Positions 47,442 through 58,960 of a stretch of 64,000 bases of DNA are shown piece by piece. The first letter of the stretch is position 1. Every line of letters starts with the position of its first letter. The notes below the pieces were generated by a model that made no database searches, was not told where the DNA came from, and worked only from the letters and a program-made list of their open reading frames with translations. This stretch comes from Dillenia suffruticosa (Eukaryota; Streptophyta; Magnoliopsida; Dilleniales; Dilleniaceae), in the NCBI GenBank assembly GCA_033439265.1, contig JAVTVX010000012.1:8793001-8857000 (forward strand). The letters are read 5' to 3'. A program made the translations under genes and the position numbers.

Positions 47442-49520
47442 TGTCAATTCAATTAAAAATAAATTTTTCCTATTTTAAACGATATGAGTATAGTATAAGT
47501 TGGGTCATATCCATAAAAAACGATAAATTTATCTTTTTTAAGAAAAATAAAAATGTGAAGAGTTTGAAAAACTATTTAAAATTAACAAAATTAATAAAAT
47601 TAACTAAAATAAGAAAATTAAATACTATCAATTAAAAGGAAAAATATCAATAGAAAGAAATCCTAACCAAAGAAATTATTTCCACATTAATTTTATGCGA
47701 TTGATTATCAATCTATTTAAAGATTTCAACAATTATAGATAAATTGGTTATAATCGTTCAACGAATATCGAACAACCAATCTCTCATCACTTCTTCAATT
47801 ATTAAGAGAATTTTTTTAACTATTTTCCTAACTGAAAAACAATTTTAAAGAAATTCTTAAAATTTAAAATTTCGATAACATAAAAATCGAGAGAGACTTA
47901 ATTTTAAGTGGTAAATACACAACGATATTGCTGAGATTAGATTATTCAATTCCATGATATAGATATCATTCATTACTATATTAAAACTAATAAATAATTA
48001 CAGATTTACCGTTTTAATTGGTTGTAAATTATTCCAAAACTATTAAATATTGACCACTATCAATAAACTTTAGAAAATTATGATCCATGAAATATAAGAA
48101 TTAAATAAATACCTATAATATGTTGAATTAATATATTAAATTAGATATCACAAATATTGAAAATCAAAATTTTTATAAATTTTTTATTAAAAAAATAAAT
48201 TAAAATGAATTCATAATAAATATAAAACTCACAAAGATTTATCGATCGATGAAAAGAATGTAAAACTACAAAAAGAATGTGTTTTCCCAATTGCAAGTGG
48301 GTACTGTACCCTTGGGGGTCAAAAACAATTGTCAAAAGTCAAGAAAACACACACACACACACGTGTGTGTGTGTGTCCCTGTGTGCTTCCGGCTACAATC
48401 CTAAAATGCATCGGAGGATTTTTTCTATTTTTAACCTTAGAAAAGTTATTCAAATTCTTAAAAAATAATATTCTAAAAATTTTAAATAAAAGAAAAGTTC
48501 TTAAATATAAAACAACTTTGAATTATATTTTCAAAAATTCATTTTTCTAAATATTAAAAATAAAATAAAAATTTTTAATATTTCTAATTCTATCCCAATT
48601 TCCTCTTGAATGTGTAATTGAGAAAGAAAATTTTATTACAATAAATCTTCAAAATTTCTTGTATTGTCTTTTGTAATCAAGAAAGAGTATTGCTGTCCAA
48701 TTTCCATCTTTTGTATAATTGCTCCAATTTAATTCATTTTTCTTCACTTTCTTTAATAAATCTCTTCTATCAATCTTAACATGTCAATTGTTATAAAATA
48801 TAAATATTAGTATAATATTTATTTAAAAATAAAATAAAATCAAATGTAAATATTATATTCATTTAAACCCTATCAAATTCTCTCATACATAGATGATGTT
48901 TGTCCTTAAATATCGCTAACTCAAATAAAATTAAAACTATCCATCTATTTTTCATTCAAACTCTCAAATTAATAAATACCATAAAAATTAAACTGAAAAT
49001 ATAATCAAAACAGTAAGTATTTCACAACGTTCTGCACTAAAATAATCGTTACACATCTCAATAGCTCCTCATAAATCCAAACAGTAAAATTTAACAATTC
49101 TCTCAAATGGTTCTCTCAAATGCACTCAAAATGGTGTAAAATATATATATCACTCAAATCAATAACATGAAATGATATTACCACATGATTGCAAATATAT
49201 CAAATTTCCACCACTTAAAAATTTAAATTTCATGCATTAATTTAAAGATATTTTATTTAGCTATAACAGGGTTAGAGTTAAAGGTAAGATAAAAGAGACA
49301 TTTAAAGGTTAAAAAAGTACCAAACAACATATATAATTAATCTACAGAATTTTCATAACATCAACTAATTTTTGTCTCAAATAAATAGTATACCAAAAAT
49401 GACTTCTTGCTTCCCAGATGAATAGGCAATAATAAATAGTATACAAAAATGTCAATCGATCTCTCTAATTTCCATAATTGAAGTGTAAATAAATGAATTT
49501 TTAATCAAAATATTACACAT
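47442..49520 (-). repeat. 3' LTR of the Athila-like element
   Basis: Starts TGTCAATTCAATTAAAAATA. Colinear with 62401-63790 over about 1.4 kb, sharing GATATGAGTATAGTA, GATTAGATTATT, GAATTCATAATAAATA and AACATGTCAATTGT blocks. The right boundary is inferred from a polypurine-tract-like TCTTTTTTTCCCCTTTTT (reverse complement) at about 49531-49549 and is uncertain. Confidence 0.6.
48344..48376. repeat. Palindromic (AC)n(GT)n microsatellite
   Basis: About eight AC units run directly into about eight GT units, forming a near-perfect inverted repeat able to fold on itself. The matching position of the other LTR (63311-63330) has only ACGCACATATATACGTGT, so this expansion is specific to one LTR. 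Confidence 0.85.
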
Positions 49521-50379
49521 CTCTTTCGCATCTCTTTTTTTCCCCTTTTTGCAAAATTTTCATCATTTTTTCCTTTTTTTTTCAAATATATATCATCTGC
49601 ATAAAAATATCAAAATTATGCAATTAACCTAAAAGAAAAGGTTTGGTATCGTATTAAACGAGTTTTAAAGAAGATAAAGGGTAAAGGCTCAAATTGATTC
49701 ACTAGATGTTCATGAAATTAGGGTAAGTAATTTTTAGAAAGCCAAAAAAGGAGTAAAACCTAAGTGTCTTTATCATTTCAATGCATGAAATTCTTAAATG
49801 TGGTCTCGATATATATAACAGAGCAAGTTCTAGAATGTACAATCCAAATATGTTAATCACTCATCAAGAAAAACAATTTCAAGAACAAAGAATGGACTTG
49901 CTAGTTTTTGGCTTAAAATCTCACTATTTAAGTAGGGTTTGTGTCAAATTTTGCATGTTTATCATTCAAAGGAAATTATGTAGGACATGAACAACCATGT
50001 CAAGTATAAAAATATTGATATAACATATTTTTCAAATATCTCTAGCCAACCAAATAGTATACATCAATTAAGAAAGTTCGGAATTTTTTTTATTTTTTTA
50101 TTTTTTTATTTTTTATTTTTTTGTTATTTTTAATTTGAAAAAACAAAGCCTAACTAATGTAGCAAAGAAAATAAATATAATATCAAGAGCTAAAACAAAG
50201 AATAAAACACCTAAGTGCAAATGTTAGAAACCTTAGAAAAAAATTTTTGTTTTTTATTTTTTTATTTTTTATTTTTTTAGTTTTTTATTTTAGTTTTTAT
50301 TTTATTTTATTTTATTTTTTAGTTTTTTATTTTTTTTAAAGAAAGAAAGAAAGAAAAAAAATGGTAGATATGAAAGTAG

Positions 50380-50560
50380 TTTAGGGTGTGGACACGCCCT
50401 ACACAACGAGTGTCTCTGTCATTTATTTTCCCCAGATAGAAATGAAGTTTGTTTAAAACATGGGCACGCCCTAAATAAGGAGTGTTTCTAGTCATGTATT
50501 CTAGGATGGATAGAAATGAAAGTTTGTTAAGGCATGGGCACGTCTTAACAAGAGACCACT
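50380..50560. repeat. Three direct repeats with core GGGCACGCCCT
   Basis: Units of about 73 bp near 50388, 50460 and 50534, each with GTTTAAAACATGGGCACGCC-like sequence, TAAGGAGTGT-like and GATAGAAATGAAAGTTTG-like parts. They lie in the non-coding interior of the Athila-like element, flanked by T-rich low-complexity tracts (50085-50340 and 50560-50600). Confidence 0.7.
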
Positions 50561-50984
50561 TATTTTTTTTTTTTTTTTATTTTTTTTTTTAAGGCTAAAG
50601 CCGAAATCAAGCTAATATAAATTAAAATAAATAAATATAAAAAATAAATAAATCATAAAAGAAAATATTTGATTGCCTCCCAATAAACACTTTTGTTTAG
50701 AGTCTTTGACTCGACTTGATCTCCTTATTTCAATATCGCTCAAATATCGATCCAGTCCATTTAGAGTTCAACTTGCCTGGGATGAATTTCAATTTTGAGC
50801 AGAAATGAAGGACTTTTTGGCCTACCATAGATTGCTTTTGGTGTGGGAGTTTATATTGGAAAAACTTGTACTATTGTGCAAAATAATTTGTCAAATTTTC
50901 CTTAAATACAAAATCCAATTCATTCTGTACAAAATTAGAATGTACAATGAAATCAATCTCCTTCTTATCATCTTGCTTTTAAGA

Positions 50985-51133
50985 ACATGCCAACCTACAC
51001 GGAAAAGGAGAAAAAATAGTTAATTTAAAATCTGAATTATTTGGTTTCTCACTTACCTTTCTTGGTATAGTATCAAAAGACATTGTTTTCTTTTCATTTT
51101 CTTCTACCTTTTGAGTTTCTTTTGGTGAACAAT
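50985..51133 (-). pseudogene. Athila-like gag, downstream part (fossil)
   Basis: Minus strand reads CSPKETQKVEENEKKTMSFD and ends in a TIFSPFPCRLACS block, like the proline-rich region that follows RSGKE in Athila gag (FPFPCRL is typical). It abuts the left end of the Tekay element and continues on the far side at 61602. Confidence 0.6.
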
Positions 51134-53763
51134 TGTCACGTCTTAACTCTCGAGTCGAGCACGCAACAACTGCTGTATTATCTCGACATACGGGCAGCAA
51201 CTCCCTATATACCGGAACAACACAATGCATTTAACCTGTTTATCTTGATTCAAAAACAATTCAACAACATTTAAATGATGTTTCTAGGTCATTAATTATC
51301 AAAGGCATGCAAGAATACACAAATAGAGGATCTACTGGATCCAACCCTGTACATGCATGCATGCAATTTGACCAACTCGGCCTTCTAGGAAGTTTCCAGC
51401 ACCCTTTCATCCACATACAACTCAACAGTATACAAGGGACCATCTCAGTCCATTTTATCACAACAGGCATGCAGGAGGCCATCCCTACCAATCAAAATCA
51501 AATACATGCATAAGGCCATCTCGGCCGATCAAAGAAATATTAATAAAATTTCCTCAAACACCAGATGTCTCAAAATTCATAAGAAAAGTCCAAATGTCCC
51601 AATTTAACAATAAATTTTTCAAAAACAAAGTTTTAAACAAAATGAAATAAGTTTCACAATAACCAAATATGGATTCTATCAATATTTACCCCAAGAGATA
51701 TGACAAATATCAATCAAATCCAAATTAAAATAATAGTACAATTATTTCCTTCCATGGGTTATACTACATCAATCCAAGAATAAAACATGCACAACCAATA
51801 CCTATATAATTTCAGCAAAATAATATCTTCCACCGGTTCCAAATCGATATCTCCCACCTAAACTTCCTCTGAAAAAAAATATGAAAGAGAGGGGTGAGTA
51901 TTATATATACTCAGTGAATGGAGTGCAATAGTATAATTGTGTCAATAAATGAGGCGTGAATGTTGGGAAATCAAAGCATATTTCATAATCAACTCTTTGG
52001 GTACAAAAATAGTCTCAACAAATCAGAATAATTCACATAAATATGCATCCATAATTTTTAGACATTCCAAAATCATGGGGTCTCCCTAAGAAATCACTTT
52101 TGTCCTAGGTTTGGCCGAACCCAGACGAAAGCTCGCCAATGGATTTTTAATCCATTTGTTATGCAATACTAGTTCCCCCTTCCTTGGCGTTGACTCGTAC
52201 CTCACCGGGGTGCTTCCAGATATAGCACGATTTCGGCAGAGGGAGCCACGTCTACCTCCACCGCTCATCCACCCCAACCACGTCATTCCGTCGGGTCGCT
52301 CCATGGAGGGAATGACTATAGCCATTTATCTCATACACCATCATTTCACAAATATCCAATCCTCATTCAATGTGCCGTAACTCAAAAATCAGATTTCCAA
52401 ATCACATATCACGATCATGAACGCATATTTCAAATTTAGCATGGCACAAGTTCATTTACAGATGATATGGATGCATATATAGTTCAATTCTCATTTTAGG
52501 ACATCCCACAATCACAAAAATCAATACAAAAATCATATAAAAACATTTAAAGCTATTTATAAGAAGAATTGAAACCATTTTGCTCATTTAAGACACAACG
52601 AACCATCCACTCACCTCTTGGGAGGATATTCACTTCTTATTTCCACAATTAATCCATAATGACTCATTTCGAGTCTTCAAAATGTTAACCTAAACCAATC
52701 ATCACAATTTATCATCAAATAAAGTCCCATTAAAGGGTTTTCAAATTTCCTCCAAATTTAATATAACCTTAATTTACACATTCACATTTCTAAATTCTCA
52801 TTTCATCAATTTAGAATTATTTGCCTTACCAATGGCTCTAATTCCCAATATTCCTCAAATTTCTCAAATTTCTAATAATTTTTTCAATTTTCTTCCGAAT
52901 TTACATAACCATAATATTTTTCATGCATATTTTAAATTAAAATCTAAGGAAAACTATTCTAATCAACCCAACAATTCCCTATTATCTTCTAACATGCTTC
53001 TTTCGTATCAGGCAGTCTAGTTCATATAAAATTCTAGACTTAACCTTAATAATCACATATAGAATTTCAGAAAATGCATCCTATTCAATTCCAACATACA
53101 TTCTAGACATGTACAAGACTTCTCACCCTAAATTAACCCTAAATTCATTCAATTTTCAAAGGGATTAGAATTTCCCTCACCTAGGGTTTTCACAGTTCAT
53201 AGCCCTAACTTCCGTGTACGCTTAGTTCAGTCTGAACTCCTGGAATACTTCCAAATCGAAGCAAATTTTATAAATTAAGCCTAATCATCAAGAAAAATTG
53301 AAACCTAGAGCTAATGATCAGAAACCAGCCCTTACCTGCTCAGTAGAGGGATCATAGGAAATCGCGGCCTAGGGTTTTTGAGGGTCTGTTGACGACTGCC
53401 GGTTGGGACTTTTGCGAGGGTTGCAGAAGAGTATTGCAGCGACAGAGAACACCATGCGCGAATGGGCGAGGGAGAGAAGCAGAGGGTTGTTGCGCACACG
53501 GGAGAGGGAAAGAGGGAGAGATATGAACAACTGCTAAGGTTGGTGGCGGTAGTTGGAGGAAAACGCAACCGTGGGAGGTAGAGGGAGATGGGAGAGAGTA
53601 AGTTGACATGATGGTGGTGGTGTTGATTTCTGGAGAGGGAAAGGAGAGAGCAATGAGAGAGGTAGAGAGACGAAAGAGAGAGGGAGATAGAGTAAAGTGA
53701 AATTGGGCTAATTATTGTTGACTTTTCAAAATTAATTTTTTTTCTCTCTTCATCGATATTACA
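51134..53763 (-). repeat. 3' LTR of the Tekay element
   Basis: Begins TGTCACGTCTTAACTCTCGA and ends CATCGATATTACA, colinear with 58961-61596. A GC-richer part (52090-52330) stays open on both strands in both LTRs, and a GA-rich part (53440-53690) lies near the outer transcription end. Confidence 0.9.
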
Positions 53764-53789
53764 ATACTTAACCTCACACTATTTTCCCA

Positions 53790-55400
53790 TCAACTCTTTG
53801 GTCTCCTAAGTTTCTTCTTGCACTTGATTGCTTCTCCACAATTCCTTGACCATAGGGATTTGTTTATTCCTCAACTGCTTGATTTGTCGATCAATAATTT
53901 TCATCGGTTGTACCTTGAAACTCAAATTTTCATTCAGCTCTACCGGAGGAGTTTCCAATACATGTGAAGGATTCGTTAAATATTTCTTCAACATTGAAAC
54001 GTGAAACACATCATGGATCCTTTGCAACTCTGACGGCAATTCTAGCCGATATGCTACTTTCCCTACTCTTTCAATGATTTTGAATGGTACGATATAATGA
54101 GGATTTAACTTTCCTCGTTTCTGAAATCGAATTATTCACTTCCAAGGAGAAACTTTAAAAAATACTTTATCCCCTACTTCAAACTCCAAGGGTCTCCTCC
54201 TCTTATCGACATAGCTCTTTTGTCGATCTTGAACCGCCTTCATTCTTTCCCGAATTAATTTCACCTTTTCTTTAGTGATCTTGATTAATTCTACACTTTC
54301 AATCTTCCTTTCTCTAACCTCATTCTAACATAATGAAGTCTAACACTTCATTCCGTACAGAACTTCATAGGGAGGCATCCCTATGCTAACTTGATAGCTG
54401 TTGTTATAAACAAATTCGACCAATGGAAGGGGTTTATCCTAACTCCCTTGAAGGTCTATTACACATGCTCCAAGCATGTCTTCTAATGTTTGGATTATAC
54501 GCTCGGATTGCCCATCGGTTTAAGGATGGAAAGCAGTGCTGAATTTCAGCTTAGTCCCTAAGGACTCTTGCAACTCTGGCCAAAAGAGGGAAGTAAATCG
54601 AGGATCCTAATCCGATACAATGGATACCGAAACTCCGTGAAGCCTCACGATCTCATCAATGTATAATTTGACTAATCTTTCTGAGGAATAGGTGTTTTGA
54701 ATCAACAAGAAGTGAGCCGATTTGGTGAGACGATCCACAATCACCCAAATGGTATTGTGACATCTTGGAGTATGTGGCAATCCCACAACGAAATCCATAG
54801 TGATGTGATCCTACTTCCATTCGGGAATTGGCAGTGGTTGGAGGACACCGGCTGGCCTCTAGTGTTCAGTTTTGATTTGTTGGCACACTAGACATCTAGC
54901 AACAAAGTTAGATATCTCTCTCTTCAACTCGGACCACCAATATGATTTCTTGATGGTTCGGTACATCTTGGTACTCCCCGGATGCATAGCATAAGCCGAG
55001 AAATGTGCCTCTTTAAGTTTGGCCTTCCGGAGATCCTCATTCTTTGGAACACATATGCGTCTCCCATAAGCTATGAGTCCATCTTCCCAGACTTGAAACT
55101 CACTACCCTCCCCTTTTTGAATCTTCTCTACTATGTCCTTCAATTCCTCATCGGTCGCTTGAAGCTCCCGAATGCGATCTACCAAGGTAAGCCTCACTAT
55201 AAACTTGGCTAATAGTGTACCGTGATTATCCTTGGCCAATTTGACTCCAAGTGTTCGGAGTTCAACTAGACAAGTGAGGTAGGAACTCTCTTGGGATACC
55301 GAAGATGAAGATTTGTGGCTTAAAACATCCGCAACTACATTCGCCTTTCCAGGGTAATAATCAATCACCAAATCGTAATCTTTGATTAATTCCAACCACC
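53790..55400 (-). pseudogene. Tekay integrase with chromodomain-like end (fossil)
   Basis: Minus strand: zinc-binding block with HPGSTKMYRTIKKSYWWSEL and VARCLVCQQIK (around 54860-55000), catalytic core start MDFVVGLPHTPRCHNTIWVI and DRLTKSAHFLLIQ (54690-54798), then the C-terminal IHDVFHVSMLKKYLTNPSHV and IDRQIKQLRNKQIPMVKELW (53806-54039), which is the Tekay chromodomain region thought to steer integration toward heterochromatin. Confidence 0.85.
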
Positions 55401-57150
55401 TCCGCTACCTCAAGTTTAACTCCTTCTGAGTGAGTATGTATTTTAGGCTTTTGTGGTTGGTAAAGATCTTGCAAGTAACCCCATATAAATAATTCCACCA
55501 AATCTTTAAAGAAAAGACAATGGCAGCTAGTTCCAAATCATAAGTAAGGTAGTTAACTTCATACTTCTTTAGTTGGCGAGAGGCGTAAACAATCACCTTA
55601 TCGCCTTGTATCAACACACACCCTAGTCCTTGCTCGCTAGCATCACTATATACCATAAAATCACTGTCGCCGCTAGTAGGAAGAGCAAGGATATGAGCAA
55701 AGATCAATCTTTGCTTAAACTCTTGAAAACTACCCTCACACTTTTCGTCCCATTCCAACTTGACTTCCTTTCGAGTTAAATTAGTTATTGGAGCTGCTAT
55801 CTTCGAAAACTTTTCTATGAATCTCCGATAATAATCAGCCAATCCGAGAAAACTTCTTATTTCGATGACATTTTTAGGCTGTTCCCACTTCAGAATAGTT
55901 TCTACTTTTGTTGGATCCACAAAAATCCCATCCTTAGATACAACATGTCTTAGAAACCCAATTTCTCTAAGCTAGAACTCACATTTGGAGAATTTGACAT
56001 ATAATTCCTTCTCCCTAAAGGTTTGCAGGATGATTCAGAGATGTTTAGAATGCTCTTCATCACTCGTGGAATACACCAAGATGTCATCGATAAAAACTAT
56101 GACAAATTTGTCAAGGTAGGAATGGAAGACTCAGTTCATGAGATCCATGAAAGCTGCCAGAGCATTTGTTAACCCAAAGGGCATTACTAAAAATTCGTAG
56201 TGTTTATACCGCGTCCTAAACATAGTCTTATAAATATTATCATCCTTTATCCTCAACTGATGATAACTGGACCTCAAATTAATCTTCGAAAAGACGCTTG
56301 CACCTTGGAGTTGATCAAACGAATCATCAATCATCGGGAAGGGATACTTATTCTTGATTGTTACCTTGTTAAGCTGTCGGTAATCAATACATAATCGAAG
56401 TGTTCCGTCTTTTTTCTTCACAAACAGAACTGAAGCACCCCAAGGCGAGGTATTCGGTTGGATGAATCTCTTGTCCAACAACTCTTGGAGTTGAACCTTC
56501 AACTTTTTCAACTCTGTGGGCGCCATTTGATAGGGAGGAATAGAAATTGGTGCCATGCTAGGAACAAGATCTATGGTGAAATTGAATTCCCAAACATGTG
56601 GCAACCCAGGCAACTTTTCTAGAAAAATGTCCGGAAACTCATTCACCACAGGAATATCGTCCAAACTAGGGCTTTCCAACTTGGTGTTAACAATATGAGC
56701 TAAATAGGTTTTGTATCATTTATGTACTAATCTCCGTGTTTCAAGAGCTGAAACTACACAGCTCGGCAAGACTCGTCATTTACCGGTGAATACAAGTAGA
56801 GGATGCCCTGGCCTACGAAATTCCACTTCCTTAGTGAAGTAGTTTACTGAAACTTGGTAAAACTATAGTCAATCCATACCTAGAATGACGTCAAAATCTC
56901 TCATCTCTAATGGAATCAAGTCTGCTTGGAGAGTTACTTCATTGATCTTCACTTCACAATCCTTATACACTGTATCTCTAATCAAGTACTCTCCCAAAGG
57001 TGTAATAACCAACAATTCTTCAACAAGTGAAACTAAAGGCCTATCAGAATGTCTAGCAAATCTCAAATTCACAAATGAATTACTAGACCCAGTATCTATG
57101 GCCACATGAACATCAACACCAAAGATTTTCATCGTACCTATCAGCATAGA
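55340..57150 (-). pseudogene. Tekay protease, RT and RNase H (fossil)
   Basis: Protease with VAIDTGSSNSFVNLRFA and DFDVILGMD (56869-57147); RT with [40 protein letters not shown] and [10 protein letters not shown] (56131-56679); RNase H with [33 protein letters not shown] (55405-55920) and the DYYPGKANVVADVLSHK end (55310-55370). The catalytic YxDD region lies near 56080-56100. Standard Ty3/gypsy order; several breaks. Confidence 0.85.
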
Positions 57151-57399
57151 GCATAAGAAAATCAGTAGTCAATCCACAAATTTCACGGTTCATATATATG
57201 ACCCTATGACATTTCAACATTCCACACAATCATGAATATTTCATATATCTATCTAACGATCATAAATAAAATCACATCATCATTATTCCTCAAATCATAA
57301 TAATAAACCGTTTATATCACATTTAAAATTGCTAGTTCAAGTTTCAAAGTGGTTTACCTGTAACCATGTCCGGATTGATTTGGGCTTCTTCATTGGTCA

Positions 57400-58705
57400 T
57401 AGCTAGATTCTGCTCTGAGATCTAGGCTGAGTATGCTGAGTGGAGGCGGCTACGGTATTCTTCCTGTGCCCATCCTAGGAGTAGCACTGGTGGAAGGTAT
57501 CGAAGTAGTAGTCAGGTCTCTCTTGGAACCACTAGGAGGTCCCCGAACTTGACGACTTCTTTGCCCTTCTGCATTTAACTCTGGGCAAGCATATCGGAGG
57601 TGACCCTCCTTCCTGTAATGATAACATCATTTGGGTTCGTGCCCTTTACATGTAGGGCAAGGTTCTACTCCACTCCCCCGCGGTTTTGCTCCTGATCCAA
57701 CATTTCTACTAGGAGCATTCGGTTTGAAAAATGGTTAGCCTTGAGGAGAGCCAACCGATCTTGAAAAGGATCCACCCCTATTAAAACTTGTAGTCCTACT
57801 TTTCTTAGAGCCTTGGCCCGATGTGAACCCGCCGAACCTCTTCTTTCCACGATGATCTGTCACCTTGCCTCTTTCAAGCACAATTTGCTCGGCCCGTAAG
57901 GCTAATTGTAATACAATATGATACGTGTGCTTATCTGTAACTGACATCATCTCCCGGAAGTTTAAATTTAAATCGTCCTCAAACTTGAAGAGCCTGTACT
58001 CCTCGGAAGTTATTAACTCCGATACTAAAGAGGTTAGGTTTCTAAATTTCGCCTCATATTCCGCCACAGATATATTTCCTTGGTTAAGTCGAAGGAACTC
58101 CCTTCTTTTCGAGTCCCAATCAAATCGGATATAGAACCTCTCATTGAATTCTCTAAGAAAATCGCCCCATGTAAAAGGCGTGGTTGCCCTTTCTTGCACA
58201 CCTTCCCACCAAGTGCTGACTTCATTATCCAACAATCTCACAGCCACCGTGAGTTTCAATCTATCATCAATGTCCATGTCCATCACAGCTTGTCGGACTC
58301 TCTTAATCTACTTCTTAGCCTCAGTAGGATCACTAGATCCCGAGAAGGTCTCACACCTGAGTTGCCTCGCCTCTTTGATTAGCTTAGACAACTCAACTGT
58401 GGGGCGGGTGATTGGTGCAGCGACTGGAGGAGGAGGTATTACTGGAGTACTAGATGTAGCAGCCGGCATTGATGGAGGAGCTGGTGGAGGAGCTAAAGTC
58501 TAATGTTGAGCTTGGCACGACGCTCCGAAGGTACTCCACCACTCCATTACTTGCTGAAGAGCGGCAATTGGAGGAGCAAAAATCCCGGTGGAAGGAGCCG
58601 GGTGTGTAGATGCAGAAGGGGGTAGAGTATGCGAGGATGACTCATTCTTATGCTTCTGAGGAGGAATCTCGTTCACATTCCTTATTCTTCTTTGTAGAGG
58701 CATGG
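57400..58705 (-). pseudogene. Tekay gag (fossil)
   Basis: Minus strand starts MPLQRRIRNVNEIPPQKHKN (58703). The capsid-type block holds TVAVRLLDNEVSTWWEGVQE, FLREFNERFY and GNISVAEYEAKFRNLTSLV (57735-58286), followed by a Gly/Arg/Ser-rich stretch and a knuckle-like CYHYRKEGHLRYACP near 57600. Typical of chromovirus Gag. Few breaks. Confidence 0.8.
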
Positions 58706-58940
58706 TAATCTATAAAATAGAAAGCTATAATTAAATCAAAGGGTTAAGCGAAGGCCAATTACTTAACCCTCTAAAGAGAATATTCTAATTCCTTAGAAAA
58801 TCCATGGAAGGCTTTGTATATCCTTTCAAATTTTTTGGAGATTTGAATTTTCAAAAGTAAACTGTTCTTAAAAGTTTTGAAAAATCATTAAGGACATTTG
58901 GTGACATTTCAAATCTTCAAACATTAAAAAAAAAAAACTT

Positions 58941-58953
58941 GGCTCTGATACCA
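58941..58953 (-). other. Primer binding site of the Tekay element (initiator tRNA-Met type)
   Basis: The minus strand reads TGGTATCAGAGCC, seven bases inside the 5' LTR. Confidence 0.9.
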
Positions 58954-58960
58954 ATAAAAT

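Noticed and set aside
52832-53020. Plus-strand frame MALIPNIPQ... present in both Tekay LTRs (also 60656-60847)
   Set aside because: It lies inside a non-coding LTR on the strand opposite the element; its repetition simply reflects the LTR pair.
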